Source: Botryllus schlosseri
Taxonomy: Eukaryota > Chordata > Ascidiacea > Stolidobranchia > Styelidae
Direction of reading: 5' to 3'
DNA: 20,557 bases
Assembly (NCBI GenBank): GCA_000444245.1
Contig: ATSW01009777.1
Coordinates: forward strand, 1 to 20,557
Part shown: positions 8,753 through 18,224 of the stretch, one piece after another
Layout: every line of letters begins with the position of its first letter
Numbering within the stretch: position 1 is the stretch's first letter
Made by a program: the position numbers and the translations under genes
The notes under the pieces: model-generated
Databases searched by the model: none
What the model saw: the letters and a program-made list of their open reading frames with translations, nothing else
What the model was told of the DNA's origin: nothing

Positions 8753-9968
8753 CAGAGGTCTCAAACTCAAATGTGCTCGCGGGCCAGTTTTCCAGTATTG
8801 ACGACGCCGCGGGCCGCAGCATTTTTAGGGGTATTCTATGTCTTTCCAAGTAGGCCTCATTTGGCGGGAATGAATTGTCCTATTGAAAGTGAGCCGATCC
8901 AGCAGACTGTCGGCAAACATACATAGTCAAAATCTGATTCACTCTTGTTTCAATTTAGGTCTGGGACGAAAAGAATCATCACATCTATCAATATTGGAAT
9001 TGAATTATTGTTGTACTTGATANATATNAANTATAAGATATAGACACCATATGGGCGGACNAATGTATGATGCCATCATAAAAGCTATAGGTCAGAGGTC
9101 TCAAACACGCGCCCAGCTACTATGAATATTTTGAATCCAACAGACTGATGATAGAGACTGATCTGATATCAAAACATTTTTAAGTTGAGCATTGTAATTC
9201 CAATCGAGGATTCGGGTATACTTCTGAGGCTATTAATCTCATGGCCAAATATCTTCAAATATAGGAGCAGAAAAAAATACAAATATAATATAAATACATT
9301 AATGAATGTGTCCTAGTGATTGAAATGTCGGAACGCCGAACGGCCCATTGCTGTTACATCGTTGGAGCGTACCACTGCGGTACTCGATACCTTTAAGTAG
9401 CCTTAATAACATGGTTTAGCGACCAAAGATGTAACTAACATATTGCCAATGGTTGCCATAACTATACTTGCTTAGTTAGCGAAATACGAAGCTGCGACCT
9501 TCTGATCTATACTATTCCCCTGATACGCGATTAGTTTGTTGCGTCCATGGTTCTAACAAATTTACGGCATTCTCAGTCACTTCAAGTCCACTAGAGTCAT
9601 TTTCATTTTGCCATCGAGTTAGCCCGAGTCTGAGTAATTCTAAGAAAAATCGCGTCCAAGTCCAACTCACAAATTTCAGTCTAGAATCGTTTAAGGGTCC
9701 GGTTTTGTCATGATGAATTAGAAATGTGGCGAAATAGTGAATGTTCCACTGCATGGTAGCGTTTGCAATTGATGTGATAGTGAAGTTTGATGAATAGTTT
9801 AAGGCTTTCGGAGCAATTTAAGAGGGAATTTTCACTTTATAACCTGGAAAGATATATGTGACACTTATATTTTGTCAAATTAATAAAAATCTAAAATGTC
9901 GTCGCGGGCCGCACAAAATGCTCTGGCGGGCCGCATGCGGCCCGCGGGCCGCGTGTTTGAGACCTCTG
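8753..9968. mobile_element. hAT-like non-autonomous DNA transposon(s), possibly nested
   Basis: The left end reads CAGAGGTCTCAAAC at 8753. The right end is its complement, GTTTGAGACCTCTG, finishing at 9968. A third terminus with a 19-base match to the right end (CAGAGGTCTCAAACACGCG) starts at 9093. Both outer ends carry CGCGGGCCGC-type GC-rich subterminal repeats within about 90 bases, which is characteristic of many hAT families. Flanking octamers (AATTATAT before 8753, CTATAGGT before 9093, CACTAGAT after 9968) do not match as target duplications. No transposase is encoded. It is best read as one element of about 0.88 kb (9093-9968) next to or inside a remnant starting at 8753. Confidence 0.7.
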
Positions 9969-9976
9969 CACTAGAT

Positions 9977-10242
9977 TATGCCTGTGATAGGTATCCCACC
10001 AGCACACATCGATTGGTGCATTTAATAGAGGCCATGAAATTTGTTTGAGATTTTTATTTTAATATTATGCATGTGGCATATGTTTATGTGTATAGAGATG
10101 TTGACACTAGCAAGATTATCCGATCCTTTGTATATAGATTTAAACCGATTAATCTACTAGCGTTTAGAACATTGTCTGTTTTCAAAATTGCCTTCATAGT
10201 TCCTATCCCCCCTTCTTTCACCTTTCCCTCCGTTTCTCTCAG
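9977..10242 (+). other. sequence before the first recognised ZSWIM8 exon
   Basis: Unassigned except for its end. A long pyrimidine tract (about 10200-10240, CCCCCCTTCTTTCACC and TTTCTCTCAG) makes an excellent 3' splice site at 10242, so this is the end of an intron. Confidence 0.6.
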
Positions 10243-10483
10243 CTAGATACGTGCCTGGCCCAAACACTATCCATTTCGTTTTAGATCCTACCGCCGGGCC
10301 GAGCTTGTCGGACATTAGCATTTGGTGTCTTGACGAGCAGGCGCTGGTCGATAACATCAAGAAGACATTGGTCAAGTTTTGCGGGCCTTCGCCGATCGTG
10401 TATAGCGACGTCAACTCGCTCTACCTGTCCTCGACTGAGCCACCTGCTGCGTCCGAATACTCCAGTCTGTTGCGGCCTTTGCG
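10243..10483 (+). CDS. ZSWIM8: ZSWIM8 exon (internal exon 1 of those seen)
   Basis: ZSWIM8 is the substrate receptor of a Cullin-RING ubiquitin ligase that destroys Argonaute engaged with highly complementary targets, causing microRNA decay. The worm orthologue EBAX-1 acts in protein quality control. This exon matches, from memory, the human region after the SWIM finger: DPTAGPS, W.LDE..L.DNIKKTL, KFCGPSP, SDVNSLYLSSTEPPAA and LLRPLR. The start at 10243 is chosen for its strong pyrimidine tract and adds about 14 residues (RYVPGPNTIHFVL) before DPTAGP that I do not recall in human. The alternative acceptor TTTTAG at 10284 would start exactly at the conserved part. It ends at CG|GTGAGC, splitting the Arg codon completed by the next exon. 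Confidence 0.92.
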
Positions 10484-10539
10484 GTGAGCGATTTGGGGTT
10501 GCACAAGTCCACAATTCTCAGATTTTCCAAATTCAAATT

Positions 10540-10935
10540 TGATCAGAATTAGAATTATTGAATTTGCAAAAACTTGAAAATTAGAAAGAAGTGCAACAAT
10601 ATCAAGCTCAGTTCGTTCAAAATCAATTAAGGATAATCCGAGAATTATCAACGAAAAACTCCAATAACTCCGCTTGTACTAGTTGGAATTGAGTCAGATT
10701 TGTTTTGCATCGTCTCTGAAGACAGCTCAACAATTTCATGTGGTTGACAGAAAAATTTGATAATTTTTTTTTTAATTTTCCTGTTTAAATTGAAAATCTC
10801 AATTGGATCTGCGGAGCCCTATACTTGTTAGGATTGAACCAAATTTGGTGTGCAGCGTTTTTTTGGGTAACCTGATAATTTAATGACTGAATCGCTGGAA
10901 TCCAGATAAAGTTAATTTTGAACAGCTCTACTGTG
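10540..10935 (+). repeat. diverged intronic repeat, 145-bp unit (copy 1)
   Basis: It lies in the 660-bp intron between the first two exons. The unit core CTAGTTGGAATTGAGTCAGATTTG (about 10679) returns 145 bases on as CTTGTTAGGATTGAACCAAATTTGG, each followed by a TTGCATCGT/TGCAGCGTT block. The whole block aligns in order and orientation with 18225-18620, which shows the same 145-base internal period. No coding capacity and no clear termini. Confidence 0.65.
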
Positions 10936-11143
10936 CAAGTAATGTGAAAGCGGCTTTGCACTGTTATTCCCTTGGCGAGGGATATTCTTGTATAACTTGA
11001 TCTGGAATATGCATCAATCAAAAGTAGCATTTTCAGGGAAACCAGAAATTAGAGTAGAATTGAAATTAGATCGTAGATATATTTCACAAAATAGAACGAT
11101 TGTGTCGTGAGCTTGATTACAAACAAGGGTGTATTTATTACAG

Positions 11144-11267
11144 AGGACGTGAACCGGAAGGCATATGGAATCTGCTGAGCATAGTACGGGAGATGCTGCG
11201 TCGTCGCGACTGCAACTCCGTGCTGTTGCTGGATATCATTACCGAGCAGTGCCTGTGTTTCGAACAG
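11144..11267 (+). CDS. ZSWIM8: ZSWIM8 exon (internal exon 2)
   Basis: After TTATTACAG, the first base A completes Arg (CG|A) and the frame reads GREPEGIWNLLSIVREM, almost identical to the human protein, then RRRDCN, LLDIITEQCL.FEQ. It ends CAG|GTACTT in phase 0. Phases match on both sides. This is one of the most conserved parts of the family, in the helical region that follows the SWIM finger, which makes the ortholog call secure. Confidence 0.95.
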
Positions 11268-11642
11268 GTACTTTTTATCTGTCTCTTTTCCATTCCTAAT
11301 TTTACTGCGGGATGTCTCGTGGCTCCCTCTGGGCGGTCTGTGGCAAACTGATTCAAGCTGTGTCGTCTCTTGTGGTTACTTTGCTTTTGAGTTCTGTCAA
11401 GTAGAAAGTGGTCTTGTAGCTGACTTCGGTGGTCTGTAGCAAAGTGCTTCAAGCTCTGTCTTTAATTTCTTTTTGCTCGAGTGGTTCCATACTAGGTTAC
11501 TTCTATGGTATTGAGGTTGTTTGAGTAATCTCGTGTGAAGAAGCAGATTTTGGATAGATTTTCATTGTGGTTGAGTTGAAATGTAGCCTACTTCACGCAG
11601 AATGGGAATAGGACGTTTTTTATTTTTGTCCTTGATGTTTTT

Positions 11643-11731
11643 GCGGCATATACACCGTCTCATGATTTATACACAACATATATAGGATTGATGCATATGC
11701 ATACCATGAGTAGAATATGTGCATATGCCGC
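11643..11731. repeat. miniature inverted-repeat element, copy 1
   Basis: Thirteen-base terminal inverted repeats, GCGGCATATACAC at 11643-11655 and GTGCATATGCCGC at 11719-11731 (one mismatch), surround a short AT-rich core. Similarity to a second, inverted copy at 20139-20255 extends over about 11631-11750, from TTGATGTTTTTGCGGC to CTGGACAAGGAAGGTGC. The flanking sequence is thus part of a larger element. It lies in the ZSWIM8 intron 11268-12633. Confidence 0.7.
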
Positions 11732-12044
11732 TGGACAAGGAAGGTGCAACCAGCACTGGTCTCTCAAGTTTGCAAATTTTTTGTGGCTAATCACCTGCAA
11801 AAATATACTGTCCGAAGACACTAGAGTACTTTGCAGCCTTTTTTTCCGAGAAAGAGTTTTGATATGTCTTGGAACGTACGTGGACGTATGAGCATACGAC
11901 ATAGCAGCATGTGGGTTGGAGTCAGGGGTGGGGCTGAATAAGGGTCAGATTTAGATTTAAGGGTTTGGGTTTGACCGAGGGTTAATTTCAGAATTAGCGA
12001 TGAGGTTGAGTTCGTTTTGGGCTTATAAAGTAGCATGCTTGACT

Positions 12045-12495
12045 CGGGGTTGTAACCAAGTCACAAGTCAATCTCACTCGTATAGTTTTGACTCAATCAA
12101 GTAGAATCATTTTTAATTCACCATCGAGTCAAGTCATTGTGTTGACTGTTCGGTTTCGAGTTACTGTCGTGTGAAACCCACTTTTTACAAATCTGTTTGG
12201 TGATATCCAATGCTTCGCATCTGTAATATACTAATTTAAATCACTTTTTACTGTTTGTGGTGGCATTTTAAGTATCAGTACTGATAGACGAAATGATATT
12301 AGTGGGATAACTTTATTATTCTTCGAAATTACAATGAAATGGCTGCCTTGGTAGACCCATTCTCGAGTCATATGACTTGATCCGTGTCATGCGCAATGAC
12401 TCGAGTACAAGTCGAGTCAACACACAAATTGACTCGAGTCGAGTCATTTTTTAATTTTAAGGAAATGACTCGAGTCCAAGTAGAGTCACCAAAGA
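12045..12495. mobile_element. GAGTC-rich non-autonomous DNA element
   Basis: Both ends are crowded with GACTC/GAGTC words. On the left are CAAGTCACAAGTCAATC and ATCGAGTCAAGTC. On the right (12378-12490) are GACTCGAGTACAAGTCGAGTC, GACTCGAGTCGAGTC and GACTCGAGTCCAAG. Such short inverted subterminal repeats are usual in hAT-like non-autonomous elements. A piece of about 45 bases, ending CCATCGAGT, recurs at 9580-9625 inside the hAT-like element. Exact termini and target duplication are not resolved. It is intronic in ZSWIM8. Confidence 0.5.
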
Positions 12496-12633
12496 ATCGT
12501 GGCTTGACTACAGTTTTTCCTAGTGTCGTATGCTCCAAATCCTCCAATGTTGGGCTACCGTCTTAAAAGCTGCCACTTGCACTCGTTCAGTTTCTAGTTT
12601 GACAGCGTTGTTGCTATATTGTACATTTTACAG

Positions 12634-12771
12634 GTCGCCGTGTGGTGGTATAACACGTGCACGTCCGCGGCGCACTTACACAACGGCAACGGGCAGCACT
12701 CCGCGCACCGGCCTGCGAATAACATCAATTCCGAAATCGCGCAACACGCCGCGGCTTCTCTCTGCGACGAG
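12634..12771 (+). CDS. ZSWIM8: ZSWIM8 exon (internal exon 3)
   Basis: Phase 0 at both ends, 46 codons, between TTTTACAG and GAG|GTATTG. It encodes VAVWWYNTCTSAAH, a polar loop rich in Asn, Gly and His, then EIAQHAAASLCDE. These correspond to human GWWYSVRTSASH and EVAAHACASMCDE. The loop is longer than I recall in human. It is separated from the next exon by an intron of only 59 bases. Confidence 0.95.
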
Positions 12772-12830
12772 GTATTGCTCTTGCGCTTTTTGGATTTGAA
12801 CGAGTTCTTTTACGTTGTATGCGTCTGCAG

Positions 12831-12952
12831 ATCGTGGCGTTGTGGAGGCTGGTGCTGCTCAGTCCGCCTCTGTCGAAGTGCCGCAAAGAGGATCTCAAGG
12901 TTCGACTAGGAAATTGGCACGAGAAGACTTTGAATATCATCAAAAGAGGAAA
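12831..12952 (+). CDS. ZSWIM8: ZSWIM8 exon (internal exon 4)
   Basis: It begins after TCTGCAG and encodes IVALWRLVLLSPPLS, then LKVRLGNWHEKTLNIIKRG, ending AGAGGAAA|GTGAGT. This matches human MVTLWRLAVLDPALS and LRQWQLKVIENVKRG. The exon ends with two bases of a codon (AA). The next human residues (HKKTLERLFPGF...) should follow in an exon I could not find. Confidence 0.95.
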
Positions 12953-14136
12953 GTGAGTGTTAAGCTTGACTTGACACATGCATGTGACGTCATTGATGTT
13001 CAAAATTTAGGATTTCAAAACATAGTACCACGGTGGGTAAATCTAATAAATGATGAAAGAATTTGCCACCGACCGTAAATACTTTACCGAAACTTTGTAC
13101 TCCAATAACTTCCATTGTATTGGTTGGAATTGAGTGTTGTGAATTAAATTTTATAAATTTTCTTCCGCTTGTGCAATTATATGCTAAGACTGTTGTTGAG
13201 CCTTCACGAATATCATTACATCAGTTCACCGGTCCCCAGGGTGGCCACAGATCTTAGTTTGAGAGTCCATGGTAATTAATTTCGGTCTAATCTCTAATCT
13301 GACCTAACCAGTGTTGCCAGCCGGTAAACTAGGATGTGATGCATGTGGGTCAGGTTGGTATCTAAAATGGTGATTTTTGTTTATTAATTTAATGTCAGTT
13401 GCCTGATCCAATCCGGCATTGTTTGCTTCCAATAATATAGCAAGCCCTGGTGAAGTCTGATGATCTCGTCAGGCCTGCTTCTTGTAAGACTGTCACTTTG
13501 CCTTGAATAATTTACACCTTACTTTGAAGTTCTGTAAGCAGGAGACCTGTAAATTATATATCGATAATCACATCACTCCTTGGTGACAAGTGCGTTCTGA
13601 CGCTTCAGTTTCGATTGGGCCATTAACTGAAACTGACCTCTTTGTCTGATATAGGATTAAAATATGCATCTATAATAGTGTTGAATAGAATTGATGATGT
13701 AAAGGTGCCAAAGCGGCAAAGGAAGTGTGCAGTAATGTATGTAATAATATAGTATCGTAGTCAGTCCCATGCTTACTTTTCACATATGATACTTCAAGCG
13801 TTTAGCGTCGAGAAATAACTGTGGTAATTCGCTACCTCACGCTGCTGCGATTGCTGATTAGACGCGGATCATATTCTACGATGCCTCATTGAGAATATGG
13901 CTTCGCCCCTTCAAGTATTTTGTCCATTACACTTTGTAGGGATCATGTAATGAAGCTCTGTGTGAGGTCTCTCTTTTTCATTGACGCTTCCCATTGTAAT
14001 TCGATAGCGCTGCAGGACTCAGCTGGCGAGTTTGTCGTGTGTTGAATTTCTCGGTGCCAACATCAGCTGATATCACGTTGTTTGCTGTCTGATTGGCTGT
14101 GCGGTGTCGTTATTTTTGCGTTCGGCTGTCTTGTAA

Positions 14137-14171
14137 CAGGGATATCTAAAACTAGATCTAGGATATCCCTG
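14137..14171. repeat. palindromic hairpin
   Basis: CAGGGATATC (14137-14146) and GGATATCCCTG (14161-14171) form inverted arms around a 14-base spacer that itself contains the palindrome AGATCT. TTGTAA occurs before the left arm (and again after the right arm, in the same direction). It may be the fused ends of a deleted transposon. Confidence 0.55.
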
Positions 14172-14511
14172 CGTTTGTAACAACTCAGGGGGGGTTGGCT
14201 TAGATCATAAACCTCAATTTCACGGATTACAAAACCTGCAGATTTTTATTAGGTTAAGAGTAAGCCTGCTGTGTGGATTGTTATAACATTTATTTCATTT
14301 ATAGTCTCAGTTGGAGCAAAAACGCTCAATTCGATCGGGCACTTTGTAAAAGTATTCTAAACTGGTTTTATCGAAGGATGTGCGGTACGCTTCTAACGCT
14401 TGTGATCAAAATATAAGATACTATTCCCCGTGATCAATGTTGCTCTGGATTTGATAACAACAATTCCCGGTGACCAAAAGAACGGCTTTCCTTGCAATGA
14501 AGCATACTTTT

Positions 14512-15912
14512 GGTACCGTAAACCGGGGTAACTTCGGACAATTTTCTACAATTCCGCTTTGCATCTTGGAAATGCTTAGGTGTAGGGGAGGCGAGTTTTG
14601 TGTTTTTCACGGGTCATGTAGCAAAGATTAGAATTACCTAATCCAAAATCTTCATGGTCATAAACAAGTACCTTATTTTTGTAAATTATCCGTGTCCTGC
14701 ATGTGGGGTAACTTTGGACAATGTAGTTTTTTGTATGTCATTACACTCTATTGTTCATGAAACCTCGTAAATGAGGCTTATTTGGTGAGAGTTGATGAGA
14801 GCAGTGGCTAAAACTGTAACAAAATGGTATATGTCTGGCTTATTGCATGATTTTTACCTAATCCCCCCTTCCTAAAAAAATTAGGTAGTTTATGAAGGCT
14901 AATGCCCCCTTATTCATCCCTTTTCTCAATCTTCCCTCATGCCTTCACCAATTGGGACTTATAAATAACACATGGTGATAAGGGGTATCCCACTGGCAGT
15001 GTCAGCAATCGACAGCAAATATTAAGCATGTTACCGTGATTTATGGCCGGTTTCAAATATATTACTGTTCTTTGAAAGATACACTTTCCCTAAGTTCTTA
15101 TGTCCTCTGATGGATATATTTGTCGTAATTTACTATATCCCATAATCAGCAGGCGCATCTTTAGGAGTATGTGATAAGTTTTTGAAGTAGCTTACACCCG
15201 ATTACAATCTCTCAGCTCATTGCCTATCCATTTTTCATATTTTGGCAAAATCTTAATTTATTAACCTTCTCATTCCATTTTAAAAAGCCAGCAGGATGGT
15301 CATAAGGAATATAGTTGAGGATACACCTCGGTAATAGAATTCGTTTTGTTGTCTGGAAGAGAGATATAATGGAATAATGAATACATAACTAATAGACCTG
15401 GTGCACAAGGCCATAGCTGCCGAGCACCAAAAACTCAATACCAACAACAACAACACTTTGACACAGATGAAGCAGCCACTTTCCAGAGCTCTAAATATCA
15501 CATTTTCCACTGTCCAAAGTTACCCCGTTTTGATAAGATTTGACGGGGTAACTTTGGACGTCACATTTTCTTGTATTGATCTAAGGGTGAGCCCACTGAG
15601 ATTTAGCCATGGATTAAGACTACTTAGAGGTATCTGCTGCCAAGTTTTGAATCTATGAATCACATGCTATCTATGTTCGGTTGTAACATGTTTGATGGCC
15701 ATCAATTTTGATGAAATTGACCCCCGCCATTAATTTATCAATTTTGGGTCAAGTTTATCTTGTAGTGAAATGAATCCACCTTTTATTCAAACTACTTGTG
15801 GTACTGTTGCCTCATGAAAAAGAATTGGACATCCAGCCGCAACCCATTTCCATCAATAACCATTTAAAGCTTTTACTGCTCAGTGTCCAAAGTTACCCCG
15901 GTTTACGGTACC
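14512..15912. mobile_element. 1.4-kb DNA transposon with 29-bp terminal inverted repeats
   Basis: The left end, 14512-14540, begins GGTACCGTAAACCGGGGTAA and continues CTTCGGACA. The right end, 15884-15912, is its inverse with one mismatch. The core TGTCCAAAGTTACCCC also occurs inside at 14705-14720, 15511-15526 and 15545-15559, the last two as an inverted pair. No transposase is encoded, so this is a non-autonomous copy. If GGTACC is partly target, the duplicated site could be TA (GG-TA-CCGTAAA...TTTACGG-TA-CC), which would fit Tc1/mariner-like insertion. I cannot assign the superfamily firmly. It sits in a ZSWIM8 intron. Confidence 0.85.
15512..15559. repeat. 17-bp-stem hairpin inside the TIR transposon
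   Basis: GTCCAAAGTTACCCCGT (15512-15528) and ACGGGGTAACTTTGGAC (15543-15559) are perfect inverse copies separated by 14 bases. Each is a copy of the terminal core, so the pair looks like two former transposon ends facing each other, or a duplicated transposase-binding site. Confidence 0.85.
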
Positions 15913-16382
15913 ACAACAAATAAGATAACTTGAGTACTGCGGGCCTTCAATCATTGCAAACATTACTGGAATAGGTTTCACAGTCTCTCATTTCCGTGTC
16001 GTGCTGTGCCCTTATTGTTATGCGGCCCGCTGCATCTTGGACGTGATAATGAACATGTCGATATCAGATTGCATCTCACAATCAATAAGCAGCAACTAGG
16101 GATTTTGCGTGCCTGGTTTCATTCGCTTTTTGTCAGTGATGTAATTAGTCATGGTCAAAATATAAAGTGATGTAACATGGCCTGGCGATGCCTTATGTGT
16201 ATCATGAGTTGTATATAGCAGTGTAATCAATTTGGGCTTAGCTTTCATGGAGTCTTGCAATGGTTACCAGTGTATTCGCCGGCGGTTCCTAAGCCCAACC
16301 TGAATACATTAATAAATACGTACCAAGTGCGAAGTGCCGTGTATCACAATTCACTCGTATAGTCAGTGAAACATTCGTTATC

Positions 16383-16733
16383 ATGTGTATTAATACAATA
16401 TCGAAGCATCACTTCAGAATAATAATAGTTATCGCATTTCTAATGCCAAATTCTCAAAGTGACGCATTCAACATGACAAATTTACCTCAAGTGCCGAATT
16501 CACTGGGCGCTATTGCGGTTCAAAAAATGTACGCTAGTCGTGGAGTTTACAAAATTCTCTCTAATAGCCGCTTGTTACCTGCAGATATAAAGAACCCCAT
16601 CTCCGACTTTTTCCTGGATTCAAAGAGGCAATCAGGACCTGCGACTTTGAGTGGAACGGTGGAGCTTGCATTGATATTTGCCGACATATCATTTGCACGT
16701 GCGGGAATTCCGCGTCTGTACAATGCAGTACCG
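16383..16733 (+). CDS. unrecognised secreted or membrane protein, possible first exon nested in the ZSWIM8 intron
   Basis: The frame is open from 16293 to 16748, with the first ATG at 16383. The first 28 residues look like a signal peptide: basic KHHFR, hydrophobic IIIVIAFLM, then polar PNSQSDA. About 90 residues of normal composition follow (FNMTNLPQVPNSL, YASRGVYKILSNSRLL, SGTVELALIFADISF, RAGIPRLYNAVP), with one N-glycosylation site (NMT). CCG|GTATGTG at 16733/16734 is a strong 5' splice site in phase 0, just before the frame closes. It does not resemble ZSWIM8. I recognise no family. A second exon was not identified. The length could still be chance in a single frame. Confidence 0.4.
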
Positions 16734-17800
16734 GTATGTGCTCGCTGATATGTATGTGTCTTGGGGTAGGAGCTTGCCGGCTATAATTAAGAATGCGAAT
16801 GGGAATTTCTTGAAGGGGCACTGCGCATGTAATGTGGCCTCAACTTGAAGTTGAAGGTCTGAAAAACATTTTGGCCGCAGCAAATTTCTTCAGAAAGCCA
16901 ACATATTCGAACTGCAGTTAAAAGAAATAAATTAAGATTAGTGTAGGGCAAGTTTTTGTTGCAGTCAAATCCGTGAAAATTGCATTTATTTTTCACAAAA
17001 GTTGCATTTATGGGCAAGCTCCTTGAAATTATAAGGGTATGAGATACTCGATTCGTTCAGTATCCAAGGCGCTGCAACAAAACTCAAAAATCAATAGTCT
17101 GAAAAAATTGACCTAGTGAAAATATAATTTTCGGCGGTCTAGTCTTAATGTACATCAAATCAGAGAGGACCTCAAGTTTAATCGGCAGTGAAATGATGAA
17201 GTGATCTATTCACAATTTACATAATATAAACATATTATAGTGCCGAATATATCTAGCAAAAAGTTAGTTGAATGAAAAATCGAGAAAACTTGTAATATAA
17301 GGTTCCTTCAACCAGCTTAAAACACCATACTACATAACTTTTGAGTATTTGGGAAGCTGCTGGAAGCTGCAAAAAAAGTTGCAACGCCACCTTTCCCGTC
17401 AGATAAAACAAAGGTGGTACATAAACTCGTAATAAATACTTAAGGTGTAAAAAGTTCTACAATCCTCACAAAATCATTTCTCAGTGACATACACTGCTGA
17501 TAGAAGCCTGTATTGCAAGATTGTGTGCGATACCCATTCATTAGCTTGACTGATTGTCGGTTGATAGCTGTTACTGGCAGGTAATTAGCAGCCGTGGCTT
17601 TACACTTCAAGAGTTGAAGAGAATGGTTATTTCTTAAATTTCGCAACTGAACCGGCAACTTGGTGATTGGTCATTTTTGGTGATTAAACTATATAATCTG
17701 TAGATTCTTTCCTTTGACCTTGATTCGGAACAAAACCAGATATATTCAGCAGACAGCACAAATTTGATAAGATGTATGAAAATGAAATGTCCTTTTCTAG

Positions 17801-17906
17801 CGTCTCCCGTTACTATGATTCCGGTGAAGAAATATTTCATGACAAAGAACGACCAAGAAAGCATTATGACATCGTACAGACAAGAGCTGGACTACCTGTT
17901 TTCGAG
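17801..17906 (+). CDS. ZSWIM8: ZSWIM8 exon (internal exon 5)
   Basis: Recognised from its 3' end. RQELDYLFS plus the split Arg codon AG|A leads straight into AESLYVHGY of the next exon, corresponding to human SRMEVLFACAEALHAHGY. The 5' end is less sure. CCTTTTCTAG at 17800 is the best acceptor in frame and gives SPVTMIPVKKYFMTKNDQES before the conserved part. A longer frame in another phase covers the same bases but does not join the next exon. The following intron is 71 bases. Confidence 0.75.
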
Positions 17907-17977
17907 GTTTGCGGATGTTGGCTGCTTTTATTATCCAATCGCCTGCTGAATTTGAATGTGTACTTTTTATTTGGCAG

Positions 17978-18095
17978 AGCGGAATCGCTCTACGTCCATG
18001 GATATATAGCAAAGGCGAGCGAAATGGCGATTAAGCTCGCGAAAGAAATGTTGAGCAATCCGGAGAATTTAGTTTCAGAGACGTCACCAGAAAGG
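17978..18095 (+). CDS. ZSWIM8: ZSWIM8 exon (internal exon 6)
   Basis: After TTTGGCAG, one base completes Arg, then AESLYVHGYIAKASEMAIKLA, KEMLSNPENL and SETSPER follow, ending AAAGG|GTGGGT in phase 0. The human counterpart is AEALHAHGYSSEASRLTVELAQDLLANPPDL. This is a conserved helical-repeat segment of the family. It is joined in phase to exons on both sides. Confidence 0.92.
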
Positions 18096-18185
18096 GTGGG
18101 TGTTTTTATTTTTATCTGCTGATAGTACGTGATTGCGCCATATCAGATAACGAATCACACATACTTCTGTAATCTGCTCAGATCC

Positions 18186-18207
18186 GTGTACACTGTACAC
18201 TGTACAG
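18186..18207. repeat. GTACAC/TGTACAG short palindromic repeat
   Basis: Overlapping GTGTACACTGTACAC and TGTACAG words form a self-complementary stretch. A closely related stretch lies at 8266-8289. Both are near the edges of interspersed repeats. Confidence 0.4.
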
Positions 18208-18224
18208 TAGTGTTGTTGAAAATT

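Larger units (their letters stand above)
12953..17800 (+). other. large ZSWIM8 intron region, probably hiding unseen exons
   Basis: Human ZSWIM8 has about 250 residues between the parts encoded by the flanking exons, mostly disordered but beginning with a conserved HKK..ERLFPGF block. I searched all plus-strand frames by eye for that block and found none. The region contains a third fragment of the 145-bp family (about 13098-13133, ACTCCAATAACTTCC...GGTTGGAATTGAG), a perfect-arm palindrome at 14137-14171, a 1.4-kb TIR transposon and an unrelated signal-peptide ORF. The remaining parts (13140-14130, 14175-14510, 15913-16290, 16750-17790) show nothing recognisable. Confidence 0.5.

Noticed and set aside
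11138-11452. 104-codon minus-strand frame
   Set aside because: Shadow of the ZSWIM8 exon at 11144-11267.
16090-16135. PGF-containing frame considered as the missing LFPGF exon of ZSWIM8
   Set aside because: A stop codon lies just upstream in that frame, and no other part of the conserved block is present.
17772-18122. 116-codon frame as one exon of ZSWIM8 or a separate gene
   Set aside because: Only its end (from 17978) is ZSWIM8. The upstream part reads through a 71-base intron, and the true upstream exon uses a different frame that joins at 17906/17978.
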